64,000 nt of DNA from RPQJ01 sp963732415 (GCA_963732415.1 CAVSZK010000004.1:62001-126000), one strand, 5' to 3'. Shown: positions 29,739 through 38,145, counted from the first letter of the stretch. Program-made: numbers and translations. Notes: a model not told the origin generated them from the letters alone.

Positions 29739-30780
29739 CCGGGCGACGCCATCTTTGACATCGGGGGCGTTTTACGATGCCCTTCGACGTTACGCCCGCC
29801 GGGCCGTGACGATACCGGCCGTCGTGCTGGGATTGGTCACGATTCTTCTCGCGCTTCCGCTGCTGCTGCCACTCGCGCTGTTTGCGGACCTGCTGCGCGT
29901 CGCCGGTCGGCGCAGCTTCGTGTTGGTGCGCCTGCTGCTGTTCGGTGTGTGCTTCCTGGCCACCGAGGTGATTGGGCTCGTGCTGCTGTTCGTCGTATGG
30001 CTATCCTCGCCGTGGCGGCCCGAGCTGCGCGCCGCGCGTACCTGGCCGGTGCAGCGCTGGTACACGGCGATGCATTTCCACGCGCTGCGTGTGATTTTTC
30101 GCCTGCGCTTCGAGCTGACAGGCGAGGAGGCCGCGACGCCCGGGCCCCTGCTGGTGCTGGTGCGACACGCGAGCATCATCGACTCGCTGGTGCCCGCTGT
30201 CTTCCTCGCCAATGTCCACCACATCAGGCTCAGGTACGTCCTGAAGCGCGAGCTGCTGGTCGATCCCTGCCTCGATCTCGCGGGACACTGGCTGCCCAAC
30301 CGGTTCGTTGCCAGGGACGGCGTCGATACGGCGCGCGAAGTCGATTCGGTGCGTTCGCTGAAGGCCGGCCTCGAGCCCGACGAAGGCGTGTCGCTCTACC
30401 CCGAGGGCACACGCTTTACGGCCGCGAAGCGACGCCACGTGATCGAGAGACTCACCGGCGTGGCTCGTGAGCGCGCCGAGGGGTTGCAGCACCTGTTGCC
30501 GATCCGTCCGGGTGGAGTGCTGGCGTTGCTCGACGCGCCGCCTGCCTGTGACGTGTTGTTCGTCGGTCACCACGGCCTCGAAGGTTTCGCGCACGTAGCC
30601 GACATCCTGCGTGGCGAACTGGTTGGACAAACGGTCCGGCTGCGATTCTGGCGCGTGCCGGCCGCCTCGATTCCCGCACAGTCGGAAGCGCGGCTCGATT
30701 GGCTGGCACATGAATGGCAATGCATGGATGATTGGCTGTCGGCCGAGGATGCCGCGAACACCCGCAACCGCGCCACTTAA
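29722..30780 (+). CDS. PlsC-like lysophospholipid acyltransferase
   Basis: A 352-residue protein. Two or three N-terminal hydrophobic segments (residues ~30-95) precede an acyltransferase domain with the HX4D motif, RHASIIDS (His149, Asp154), and the substrate-binding motif YPEGTRF. It would transfer an acyl chain from acyl-CoA or acyl-ACP to a lysophospholipid or similar acceptor at the inner membrane. The length and N-terminal helices resemble LCLAT/AGPAT-like enzymes rather than the short classical PlsC. The GTG start at 29722 overlaps the previous gene by 17 bases. A DUF1295 gene follows 11 bases after the stop. Confidence 0.85.
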   Translation: MPDTTDRATPSLTSGAFYDALRRYARRAVTIPAVVLGLVTILLALPLLLPLALFADLLRVAGRRSFVLVRLLLFGVCFLATEVIGLVLLFVVWLSSPWRPELRAARTWPVQRWYTAMHFHALRVIFRLRFELTGEEAATPGPLLVLVRHASIIDSLVPAVFLANVHHIRLRYVLKRELLVDPCLDLAGHWLPNRFVARDGVDTAREVDSVRSLKAGLEPDEGVSLYPEGTRFTAAKRRHVIERLTGVARERAEGLQHLLPIRPGGVLALLDAPPACDVLFVGHHGLEGFAHVADILRGELVGQTVRLRFWRVPAASIPAQSEARLDWLAHEWQCMDDWLSAEDAANTRNRAT

Positions 30781-30791
30781 GGAGTCGACCG

Positions 30792-31547
30792 ATGTCCTCA
30801 CTCGTCCTGGCCGCGATGGTCATCGCGGGCGCGATGCTTGCGCTCTGGATGCTGTCGCTCGCGCTCGAGGACTCGAGCATCGTCGACATTTTCTGGGGCC
30901 TGGGGTTCGTGCTGGTGGCCTGGGTGGTGGCGTTGCGCGTGGGTTGGTCGCCACGCGGCATGCTGGCAGTTGCGCTGGTGACCGTGTGGGGCCTGCGTCT
31001 CGCGGTGCACCTCGCGGCCCGCAACATCGGCAAGGGCGAGGACCTGCGCTACCAGGCAATGCGCCGCGCGCGCGGGTCCACGTGGTGGTGGAAGAGCCTG
31101 TTCATCGTCTTCGCGTTCCAGGGCGTGCTGATGTGGGTGGTTTCGCTGCCGCTGCAGGAAGCCATCACGCGCGGTGGGCTGCTCGGGCCCATGGATGCGC
31201 TTGCGACCGCCGTGTTCGTCGCCGGACTTTTCTTCGAAGCCGTGGGCGACTGGCAACTGGTGCGCTTCAAGGCGCAAGTGGAGAACCGGGGCCGCGTGAT
31301 GGACCAGGGGCTGTGGCGATATACCCGTCACCCGAACTACTTCGGTGACTTCCTGGTGTGGTGGGGGCTGTACGGCCTCGCGCTCGCGGCCGGTGCGTGG
31401 TGGACCGTGGTCGGCCCGCTTGTGATGTCGTTCCTGCTGCTGCGGGTTTCGGGCGTCACGCTGCTGGAACAGGGCATGAAGTCCAGGCCCGGCTACGAGG
31501 ACTACGTTCGGCGAACCAGCACGTTTTTTCCTCGGCCTCCAAGGTAG
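30792..31547 (+). CDS. DUF1295 (steroid 5-alpha-reductase-like) membrane protein
   Basis: A 251-residue membrane protein with six to seven hydrophobic segments and the C-terminal signature GLWRYTRHPNYFGDFLVWWGLY, conserved in DUF1295 and related 5-alpha-reductase / isoprenylcysteine methyltransferase folds. The substrate in bacteria is unknown; an NADPH-dependent reduction of a lipid double bond is the usual guess. The ribosome site AAGGAG lies seven bases before ATG 30792. It is the last gene of the hydrolase/acyltransferase run. Confidence 0.85.
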   Translation: MSSLVLAAMVIAGAMLALWMLSLALEDSSIVDIFWGLGFVLVAWVVALRVGWSPRGMLAVALVTVWGLRLAVHLAARNIGKGEDLRYQAMRRARGSTWWWKSLFIVFAFQGVLMWVVSLPLQEAITRGGLLGPMDALATAVFVAGLFFEAVGDWQLVRFKAQVENRGRVMDQGLWRYTRHPNYFGDFLVWWGLYGLALAAGAWWTVVGPLVMSFLLLRVSGVTLLEQGMKSRPGYEDYVRRTSTFFPRPPR

Positions 31548-31621
31548 GGGCATTTTCCTGTCACGGCTTTTGGGAATCTCAAAATTCAAGGACTTGGGTT
31601 CTTAATCACCAGGCTATTGTT

Positions 31622-31637
31622 CTGTATTATTGAACAG
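31622..31637. promoter_or_regulatory. LexA-box-like dyad CTGT-N8-ACAG
   Basis: CTGTATTATTGAACAG has the spacing of the gammaproteobacterial SOS box (CTGT-N8-ACAG) with an AT-rich centre. It lies 78 bases before the 40-residue peptide, in a 167-base gap that is much richer in A+T than its surroundings. A TATTAT at 31625-31630 inside the dyad could be a -10 element. The eight fixed bases alone would occur about once per 65 kb by chance, so this is only suggestive. Confidence 0.35.
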
Positions 31638-31684
31638 ACATATCAGAATAATGCTGTTTATCGGATCAATTATTGGGCGTAGCT

Positions 31685-31704
31685 TCCGTTCCGTACGAAA
31701 CGGA
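31685..31704 (+). promoter_or_regulatory. Small hairpin overlapping the ribosome site of the 40-residue peptide
   Basis: TCCGTT (31685-31690) pairs with AACGGA (31699-31704) across an 8-base loop. The right arm covers the first three bases of the GGAGG ribosome site at 31702-31706. If it forms in mRNA it could lower translation of the small protein starting at 31715. The stem is short, so the effect is uncertain. Confidence 0.3.
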
Positions 31705-31714
31705 GGATTCAGCC

Positions 31715-31837
31715 ATGACCGCCTGCAAAGACACCGAACGCGCATTGAACCGAGCCCTCGCGGGCCTCGTGATCGCAGTCACCCTGGTGATGGGCGCACT
31801 GACACACGTGTTCGCCACCATCCAGCCGGCGGTCTGA
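31715..31837 (+). CDS. 40-residue single-span membrane peptide
   Basis: ATG 31715 to TGA 31837, preceded by GGAGG with an 8-base spacer. The peptide has a charged N-terminus (TACKDTERALNRA) and one hydrophobic segment (LAGLVIAVTLVMGALTHVFA), then PAV at the end. I do not recognise it. Size and shape recall small membrane peptides such as the SOS-induced toxin TisB, and a LexA-like dyad lies upstream, but no antitoxin RNA is evident. Its stop overlaps the first codon of the following lipoprotein frame, so the two may be translated together. Confidence 0.6.
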   Translation: MTACKDTERALNRALAGLVIAVTLVMGALTHVFATIQPAV

Positions 31838-32298
31838 CCCGAGGCCGGGCAAAGCTGGCCACCAGGACGGGCACCGCGCTGCTCGTCCTGCTGGCGGCGG
31901 CCTGCGGTCCCGGCGAAACGCCAGATACGCAGGTTCGCGCGGTCATCGCGCGGGGCGAGGAGGCCGCGGAGGCACGTGACCTCTCAGCATTGATCGACCT
32001 CGTATCGCCGGTCTTCCAGGATGGCCGCGGCGGAAATCGGGACGAACTGAAGCAATACCTGCGTGGCTACCTGGTTACCCACCAGTCGATCCACCTGCTG
32101 ACGCGCGTGAACTCGGTCGAATTCCCCTACAGCGACATGGCGAAGGTCAGCCTCACGCTCGGCACACTGGGGCGGGAGACCGCCGGTGCCTCTGCGTTCG
32201 ACCTCGCGGCCGACGTTCACGACGTCGAACTCGAACTTCAATTCGAGGACGGCAAATGGCGGGTCACACGCGCCAGCTGGCAATCGGCGTCGGGCTGA
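31834..32298 (+). CDS. NTF2/SnoaL-like lipoprotein with no ordinary start codon
   Basis: A ~154-residue protein with a lipoprotein signal (TALLVLLAAAC, lipobox LAAAC) followed by a ~125-residue domain (VIARGEEAAEARDLSALIDLVSP... GKWRVTRASW) with the helix-then-sheet pattern of NTF2/SnoaL-like folds. No ATG, GTG or TTG lies close before the signal peptide; the only in-frame choice is CTG 31834, overlapping the small-peptide stop as CTGA. Otherwise the frame reaches back to ATG codons before 31715 that would ignore the strong ribosome site there. The protein probably sits on the periplasmic face of a membrane; its function is unknown. Confidence 0.65.
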   Translation: MTRGRAKLATRTGTALLVLLAAACGPGETPDTQVRAVIARGEEAAEARDLSALIDLVSPVFQDGRGGNRDELKQYLRGYLVTHQSIHLLTRVNSVEFPYSDMAKVSLTLGTLGRETAGASAFDLAADVHDVELELQFEDGKWRVTRASWQSASG

Positions 32299-32475
32299 GG
32301 AAGGTACGCCGCCGGACCGAAAGGTTGAGTCGCCGCCACGCAACCGCGAACTAGACAGCCCAGGGCAGGTCCAACTCCAAACGGCGTCGTCAGCTGGCGC
32401 CGCGGCATGGTCCCGGCCGGGTAGCGGAATCCGATGCGAGCAACAGTGGGCCATGTTGCGCGCCGGAGAAGCCAG

Positions 32476-33810
32476 GTGTCGGAACCTCAGTCGGTCAGCG
32501 ACACCGGCCGCTTCCACGTGCCGGATATCTCCGCCGCGCATCACCGCAGGCCGGCCGTCGCACCGCTGGTCAGGGACACCTACGCAATCGTGCTCGCTGG
32601 CGGGCGCGGCAAGCGCCTTCACGACCTCACCGCCTGGCGCGCAAAGCCAGCTGTTCCGTTCGGCGGCAAGCACCGCATCATCGATTTCGCCTTGAGCAAC
32701 TGCGTCAATTCGGGCGTCCGGCGCATCGGGGTTGCAACCCAGTACAAGGCCCACAGCCTGATGCAGCACCTGCAGCGCGGCTGGAGCTTCCTCGACAGCC
32801 ACCTGCACGAGTTCCTCGAGGCGCTGCCGGCCCAGCAGCGAAACCGGGACGGATGGTACGACGGCACCGCGGACGCGCTATACCAGAACATCGACATCCT
32901 TCGCATGGAAGAGCCGCGGTTCGTGCTGGTGCTCGCCGGCGACCACGTCTACAAGATGGACTACGGCGTCATGCTTGCGGAGCACCTCGAGCATGAAGCT
33001 GACGTCACGATCGCGACGATCGACGTGCCCGTCGAGTCCGCCACCGCCTTCGGCGTTCTGAAAGTCGACGACCGGGGCTGGCTGCGCGCGATGGAAGAGA
33101 AGCCGGCATGCCCGCAGCCACTGCCGGACGACCCGACGCGCGCCCTCGTCAGCATGGGCATCTATGTCTTCAACGCGGCGGCCTTGTATGAATGCCTTCG
33201 CGAGGACGCCGCTCGCACGGGATCGACGCATGACTTCGCGAAGGACCTGCTGCCCGCGCTGCTTGCCGAGGGCAGCCGGATCAGGGCGCACCGCTATGCC
33301 GACAGTTGCGTGAACATGGTGAATGGCCATCCATACTGGCGCGACGTGGGAACCGTGGATGCGTACTTCGAGGCGAACATGGACCTTACGCGCGTGCAGC
33401 CGGAGCTCAACATGTACGACGAGTCGTGGCCGATCCGCACCAACGAGGAAGACCTGCCGCCCGCGAAGTTCGTCCACGGCAGCCCGATCGATTCAGGCCA
33501 GACGCTCGACGCGCTGGTATCGAGCGGATGCATAGTCAGCGGAGCCGCCGTGATCCGATCGCTGCTCTTTCCCAAGGTCATGGTGGAGCAGGGCGCGATC
33601 GTCGAGGATTCCGTCGTGTTCCCGGACGTCGCGATCGGCCGCAATGTCCGGCTGCGCCGCGCGATCGTGGACAAATACAGTATGCTGCCCGACGGCTTCA
33701 CCGCCGGACACGACCGGGCCGAGGACGAAGCGCGGTTTCACGTGACCGCAGGCGGAGTGGTGCTGATCACGCCGGAAAGCCTCGGGCAGCCGGTGCACGA
33801 GCCGAGGTAG
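32476..33810 (+). CDS. glgC: Glucose-1-phosphate adenylyltransferase
   Basis: A ~444-residue ADP-glucose pyrophosphorylase that makes ADP-glucose for glycogen. The nucleotide loop is AIVLAGGRGKRLHDLT with AKPAVPFGGKHRIIDFALSN, then GTADALYQN and VLAGDHVYKMDY, and the C-terminal left-handed beta-helix has NVRLRRAIVDKYSMLPDG. GTG 32476 is preferred because GGAG lies eight bases upstream; ATG 32434 in frame gives 458 residues. No glycogen synthase or branching enzyme is present nearby, so the gene is isolated from the rest of the pathway here. Confidence 0.93.
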   Translation: MSEPQSVSDTGRFHVPDISAAHHRRPAVAPLVRDTYAIVLAGGRGKRLHDLTAWRAKPAVPFGGKHRIIDFALSNCVNSGVRRIGVATQYKAHSLMQHLQRGWSFLDSHLHEFLEALPAQQRNRDGWYDGTADALYQNIDILRMEEPRFVLVLAGDHVYKMDYGVMLAEHLEHEADVTIATIDVPVESATAFGVLKVDDRGWLRAMEEKPACPQPLPDDPTRALVSMGIYVFNAAALYECLREDAARTGSTHDFAKDLLPALLAEGSRIRAHRYADSCVNMVNGHPYWRDVGTVDAYFEANMDLTRVQPELNMYDESWPIRTNEEDLPPAKFVHGSPIDSGQTLDALVSSGCIVSGAAVIRSLLFPKVMVEQGAIVEDSVVFPDVAIGRNVRLRRAIVDKYSMLPDGFTAGHDRAEDEARFHVTAGGVVLITPESLGQPVHEPR

Positions 33811-33850
33811 GGCCGGTGCCGCGGCCCTGGCTAAACTCGAAGGAGCGACG

Positions 33851-34144
33851 ATGAAGACGAACCCGAGCCGAATCCTGGTCGCAGTCACCTGCAGTCTTCT
33901 TGCCGGAACCGTCGTGGCCGACGACGACTTCCGTTGCGGCAGCCGCATCGTAAAACTCGGAATGTCTCAGGCTGCGGTGTCGGACGCCTGCGGCGAGCCC
34001 GATTCCCGGACCGTCGAGAAGGTGGACGTGCGCAGCGGCAACCGCGTCGTGGGCCAGGCCGAGGTCTGGCGCTGGACCTACACGATGAATGGCAGGACCC
34101 GCGTGCTCACCTTCGACCAGGAGACTCTCAAGTCGATCGAGTGA
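33851..34144 (+). CDS. DUF2845 periplasmic protein
   Basis: A 97-residue exported protein: signal peptide ending TVVADD, then FRCGSRIVKLGMSQAAVSDACGEPD and VWRWTYTMNGRTRVLTF, the DUF2845 pattern, with two Cys residues that could form a disulfide. The function is unknown. GGAG precedes ATG 33851. The gene is followed at once by a perfect palindrome and a convergent DUF924 gene. Confidence 0.85.
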   Translation: MKTNPSRILVAVTCSLLAGTVVADDDFRCGSRIVKLGMSQAAVSDACGEPDSRTVEKVDVRSGNRVVGQAEVWRWTYTMNGRTRVLTFDQETLKSIE

Positions 34145-34151
34145 CCGCGCG

Positions 34152-34210
34152 CAATAAACAGGTGCCAGGCACCGAATTGATTTAATTCGGTGCCTGGCAC
34201 CTGTTTATTG
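34152..34210. repeat. Perfect 27-bp inverted repeat with 5-base loop between convergent genes
   Basis: Arms 34152-34178 and 34184-34210 are exact reverse complements; the loop is GATTT. The core is GGTGCCAGGCACC, itself palindromic. It fills the whole gap between the DUF2845 stop (34144) and the DUF924 stop (34216) and could act as a two-way terminator. From memory, GGTGCCTGGCACC-centred palindromes occur in many copies in several proteobacterial genomes, so it may be a mobile REP-like element. No second copy is seen in this window. Confidence 0.85.
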
Positions 34211-34215
34211 GCGCC

Positions 34216-34791
34216 TCAGAACGACCCCATCGGATCCTTCAGCAGTTCGATCTCCGCGCGAGTCGAAGTGCGGCCGAGCGCGGCATTCCTGTGCGGGAAG
34301 CGGCCGAACCGGTCGATGATCTCCTTGTGTGCCAGCGCGTATTTCGTCCAGTAATCGTTGCCGATGCTCCGGATCAGTTCGTATGAGATCGCCTGGTCCT
34401 CGCGGTCCTCGCTGTGCTCGAATGGGAGATACAGGAAGAGTCGTTCCTCGTCGGCAAGGCCGGTGTCGAATCCCTGCTCCACGGCCTCGCGCGCCAGGTG
34501 GCGCGCCATCGGATCCCCGGCGAACGCGCGCGCCGAGTCGCGGAACATGTTGCGTGGAAACTGGTCGAGCGCGATCACTGCGGCGAGCACCGCCCGTCGC
34601 GTGCCGAATCCCTGCAGCTCTCCACTCACGATACGTTCGTACAGCGCAAGGAATCGCTCGCGGATCAGCGTGTCAAGCTCCACGCTTTTCACGAACCAGC
34701 GGCTGGCGCCGATTTCCCTGAACCAGAAATCCAGCACTTCCCCGACCCATGCCGGTTCCGTCGCGTTTGCCGTCGTATCGTCAGAGGACAT
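34216..34791 (-). CDS. DUF924 family protein
   Basis: A 191-residue soluble helical protein with VLDFWFREIG near the start, ALDQFPRNMFRD in the middle and FLYLPFEHSEDREDQ, all DUF924 hallmarks. The family is predicted to have a TPR-like fold; its function is unknown. ATG 34791 has GGGAG five bases upstream and is preferred over ATG 34806. The TIR-TPR gene ends 54 bases upstream on the same strand, so the two may be co-transcribed. Confidence 0.88.
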   Translation of the reverse strand: MSSDDTTANATEPAWVGEVLDFWFREIGASRWFVKSVELDTLIRERFLALYERIVSGELQGFGTRRAVLAAVIALDQFPRNMFRDSARAFAGDPMARHLAREAVEQGFDTGLADEERLFLYLPFEHSEDREDQAISYELIRSIGNDYWTKYALAHKEIIDRFGRFPHRNAALGRTSTRAEIELLKDPMGSF

Positions 34792-34845
34792 CGTTACTCC
34801 CGCCATGCAGTCACAGGCAATTCAATCAATTCCTGCCGTGGGCGA

Positions 34846-36474
34846 TCAATCCGGCAGCCCGGCCAGGCGCAGGGAATCCGCCAATCGTTCGGCGTCGGCA
34901 GCGTCCCTGTACGGTTCTTTCGAAACGAACTCCTTCACCGAGAAAGACGGCATCATGGCCAGGCAATCCGCAATACACCTGGCTGCGCTCTCCATGTCGC
35001 CGAGCCGCGCATGACACCCGGCCATCAGCGCGGCCGTGCGATACGTGTGCACCGGGATGTGCGCGAGCGCCGATATCGCTTCCTGGTAACGGCCGAGGGT
35101 CATGTAGGTCTGCCCGGTCTGGCGCCAGTACCAGGGCGGATCGAAGTACGGATCGATCTGCCGCGCGCGTGCATACCAGCCAAGCGCTTCCCGCGCCTGG
35201 CCTGTGTAGGTGAGGACCAGCCCCATGTCCGCCTGGTTCCACTGGTTGGTCGGGTTGATCGCCACTGCCCGCTGCATGTGCTGCAGCGCCAATTCGTAGG
35301 CTCGCCGCTGCAGGCAGACCTGGGCCAGCAGCGAGTGACAGGTGCTCTCTCCGTCGTCGAGTTCGATGGCCCGCTTGCCAAGCGCGTAAGCCTCATCCAG
35401 CAGCGCGGTCGAGGCGCCGGAATCCTGGCGCCACCTGCCGGCTCGCATCGTCGCGAGCAAGGCGTACGCCATGCCGTACCGGGGATCGATTTCGATCGCT
35501 TTCTCGAACAGTCGCGTCGCCCCGGCCGCGCCCTCCGGATCATCCCAGGGGAGTGCGTTGCCGTTCAGTACGCATTCGTAGGCATCAAGGCTCGCCGGCG
35601 GCTTGCGACGCGCCCGCTCGACGTCGGACGACTGCACGCGGCCGACGAGCGTGCTGACGATCGTCTGCACGACCTCGTCCTGGACCGCAAAGATCTCTTC
35701 GCGACCGCGATCGAATCGCTCGGCCCAGACCTGCCGGCCTGACTCGGCATCCGTCAGCTGCACGCCGATGCGCACGCGGTCACCGATGCGGCGCACCGTG
35801 CCTTCGACGATGAAACGAACGTTCAGCTCGCGCGCGACCCGCGCAGTGTCCACTTCCGGGCCGCGATACTTGAACGAGGCCGAACGGGAACGAACGGCGA
35901 GCAGCCGCCAGCGCGAGAGCTCCGTGATGATGTCCGCGGTGATGCCGTCGCTGAAGTACTGCTGCTCCGGGTCGCCGCTCAGGTTTGCGAGCGGCAGTAC
36001 GCAGATCGCAATGCGCGGAGGTCCCGAGCTGCTCCCGGGATCTGTTGGCGACGGCACAGGGCTGGTGGCGACCGGCGCGGCAGTGCGACCGACCAGGCTC
36101 TCCAGCGCGCGAACGACTTCCCCGAACTGCGGGTTCGCGGTCACGTCGCCCGATTGGCCCAGGTCCGTTGTGTGATACGCGCGAAAGTCGATCGGCAGGC
36201 GAGCGGGCCCGAGTTGCAGCGGAACCAGGATGCCTCGATCGGCGCCCTCGCGGGCCTCGCCGCGCACCCAGCGTGATTCCACCGAGTCGGTTGTCCAGAC
36301 GACCAGCACCGCGCGGGCGCGCTCGAGTTCTTCGGCGATCATCCGGTCGAACTGCTGGCCGGGAGCGATCGCCGGGTCCCACCATACGGACCATCCCTGC
36401 TCCTCGAGCGCGGCGACGATGGGCGCCACGCGCGCCTTGTCGCTGCGGGAGTACGAGACGAAGACGTCCGCCAT
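34846..36474 (-). CDS. TIR domain - TolB-like - TPR protein
   Basis: A 542-residue protein in three parts. Residues 1-~125 are a TIR domain (ADVFVSYSRSDKARV; EEQGWSVWWD; SRWVRGE with Glu73 where NAD-cleaving TIR enzymes carry the catalytic Glu). Residues ~150-270 are a TolB-like region (VLPLANLSGDPEQQYFSDGI, FIVEGTVRRIGDRVRI) often found in CadC or adenylate-cyclase-linked proteins. Residues ~290-530 are TPR-type helical repeats. No membrane segment or cyclase domain is visible. A signalling role, or NAD+ breakdown triggered by TPR sensing, is possible (inference). ATG 36474 abuts the TIR domain; ATG 36546 would add 24 residues. Confidence 0.85.
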   Translation of the reverse strand: MADVFVSYSRSDKARVAPIVAALEEQGWSVWWDPAIAPGQQFDRMIAEELERARAVLVVWTTDSVESRWVRGEAREGADRGILVPLQLGPARLPIDFRAYHTTDLGQSGDVTANPQFGEVVRALESLVGRTAAPVATSPVPSPTDPGSSSGPPRIAICVLPLANLSGDPEQQYFSDGITADIITELSRWRLLAVRSRSASFKYRGPEVDTARVARELNVRFIVEGTVRRIGDRVRIGVQLTDAESGRQVWAERFDRGREEIFAVQDEVVQTIVSTLVGRVQSSDVERARRKPPASLDAYECVLNGNALPWDDPEGAAGATRLFEKAIEIDPRYGMAYALLATMRAGRWRQDSGASTALLDEAYALGKRAIELDDGESTCHSLLAQVCLQRRAYELALQHMQRAVAINPTNQWNQADMGLVLTYTGQAREALGWYARARQIDPYFDPPWYWRQTGQTYMTLGRYQEAISALAHIPVHTYRTAALMAGCHARLGDMESAARCIADCLAMMPSFSVKEFVSKEPYRDAADAERLADSLRLAGLPD

Positions 36475-36723
36475 GCCGATCCTGTCTCCAGTGGCCTGGG
36501 TGGTCGCAGTTGCGCTGGGCGCCACTAGCTTACCGCCGAGTTCCATGGCGCGTCATGGCCTTCCCGGCTGACGAGTGACCACGCCAGCGAACGGGTGGAC
36601 AATCCGCCAGTCGCGCTTGGGCGGGTAGCCGCGTAGTTCTCCGGATTGCTGGATCCCCAGCGGCTGGGCCAGCCTTGGCCAACCGGGCTGCCGTCGGTAC
36701 GGCCTGCTTGAAGGGGTGAACAC

Positions 36724-38094
36724 ATGTCGCGATTCGACGCCGACAGGCACGCTGCAGCACTTGCGCTCGCGACGCTGTTGCTTTTTCACGGCGCCGAAGC
36801 CGCTGTCACTGCCCAGCAAGCCGAGGCGCTAGGCACCACGCTGACCGGCGTTGGCGCGGAGAAGGCGGGCACCGCCGACGGCCGCATACCGGCGTACACG
36901 GGCGGCCTGCCTGCAGCACCGGCCAGCGCCGGGCGCCCGGATGCGAACCTGGACGATCCTTTCGCCGACGAGAAACCGCTGCGAGTGCTGACAGGCGGCG
37001 ACCTCGATGGCGCCGAGTCCGAGCTCACCGCGGGCACTCTGGAACTGTTGCGCAGTCATCCGGCCTTCTGCGTGGACGTCTACCCGACGCATCGCACTAT
37101 GGCGGGTCCGGAGTGGTTCCTTGCGAACACGCGCCGCAACGCGACCGATGCGCGCCTGGTTGACGACGGTCTCACGCTCGAGAACGCGCTGCCCGGGATT
37201 CCATTTCCCATCCCCAGCGATGGCCGCGAGGTGATGTGGAACCACCGCCTGCACTACATGGGGCGGGCCATGGAATTCAAATACGACAGCTGGCTGGTCA
37301 ATGCGTCCGGCGACAGGAGCCTGACGACGACGGCACAATCGGCGTGGGACTTCCCTGTCTTCGACCCGAAGCGAACCAGGCCCCTGCGGCCGAATGATCC
37401 GCTGCTCCGCTGGAAGCTCGACTACTCCGGGCCGCAGCGGCGGGCCGGCGAGGCCTTCCTGCTGATCGACTCGGTGGATCCGTCGAGGTACCCGCGCAAG
37501 GTATGGTCGTATGTTCCCGGGCAGCGCCGGGCCAAGCGGGTGGAAGTGCCCGACGAGGCGCCGCACGCGAGCAGCAGCGGTACCTACACCAACGACGACG
37601 CCTTCGTTTACACCGGCGTGCTGGAGCGCTACGACGTCAAGCTGATTGGCAAGCGGGAGATTATTGTCCCCTACAACACCTATCGCCTCACGTATCACGC
37701 GAATGTTGACGATTTTCTGCAGAAGGGGGAGATCAATCCGGAACTGCTGCGCTGGGAACTGCACCGTGTATGGGTCGTCGAGGCGACGCTGAAGCCCGGA
37801 CAGAACCACGTATACGGCAGGCGCGTGTTCTACGTGGACGAAGACAGCTGGGCCGCGCTTGCGTCCGACGAATACGACCTCGAAGGCAAGCTGCTGCGCG
37901 TCGTGTACGCGCTTCCGATCTACGACTACCAGGCCGGCGTGCCGTTCACAGTGATGCACGTCGCCTATAACCTCGGCACCGGCGCCTACTTCCTGGCGTT
38001 CTTCCCCGGCTCACATTCAGGGGTGCGCTACGTCGAGTCGCTGCCGGATCACCTGTGGTCGCCGGACTCGATGGCCGGATCTGGACTGCGGTAG
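36724..38094 (+). CDS. DUF1329 outer-membrane-associated protein
   Basis: A 456-residue exported protein with a signal peptide (ALALATLLLFHGAEA) and the DUF1329 pattern: TGVGAEKAGTADGRIPAYTGGL, the GIPFPIPSDGREVMWNHRL segment and a C-terminal VWVVEATLKPGQNHVYGRRVFYVDEDSW. DUF1329 proteins resemble LolA/LolB-type lipid carriers, and in several bacteria are encoded with fatty acid, sterol or hydrophobic-compound catabolism and efflux genes. Here it stands alone. ATG 36724 follows AAGGGGTGAAC, a good ribosome site. Confidence 0.88.
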   Translation: MSRFDADRHAAALALATLLLFHGAEAAVTAQQAEALGTTLTGVGAEKAGTADGRIPAYTGGLPAAPASAGRPDANLDDPFADEKPLRVLTGGDLDGAESELTAGTLELLRSHPAFCVDVYPTHRTMAGPEWFLANTRRNATDARLVDDGLTLENALPGIPFPIPSDGREVMWNHRLHYMGRAMEFKYDSWLVNASGDRSLTTTAQSAWDFPVFDPKRTRPLRPNDPLLRWKLDYSGPQRRAGEAFLLIDSVDPSRYPRKVWSYVPGQRRAKRVEVPDEAPHASSSGTYTNDDAFVYTGVLERYDVKLIGKREIIVPYNTYRLTYHANVDDFLQKGEINPELLRWELHRVWVVEATLKPGQNHVYGRRVFYVDEDSWAALASDEYDLEGKLLRVVYALPIYDYQAGVPFTVMHVAYNLGTGAYFLAFFPGSHSGVRYVESLPDHLWSPDSMAGSGLR

Positions 38095-38145
38095 ATCGTG
38101 GCTGTCCAGGTGCCGGCCACCAGGTAGTGCAGAATCAACCGGGAC

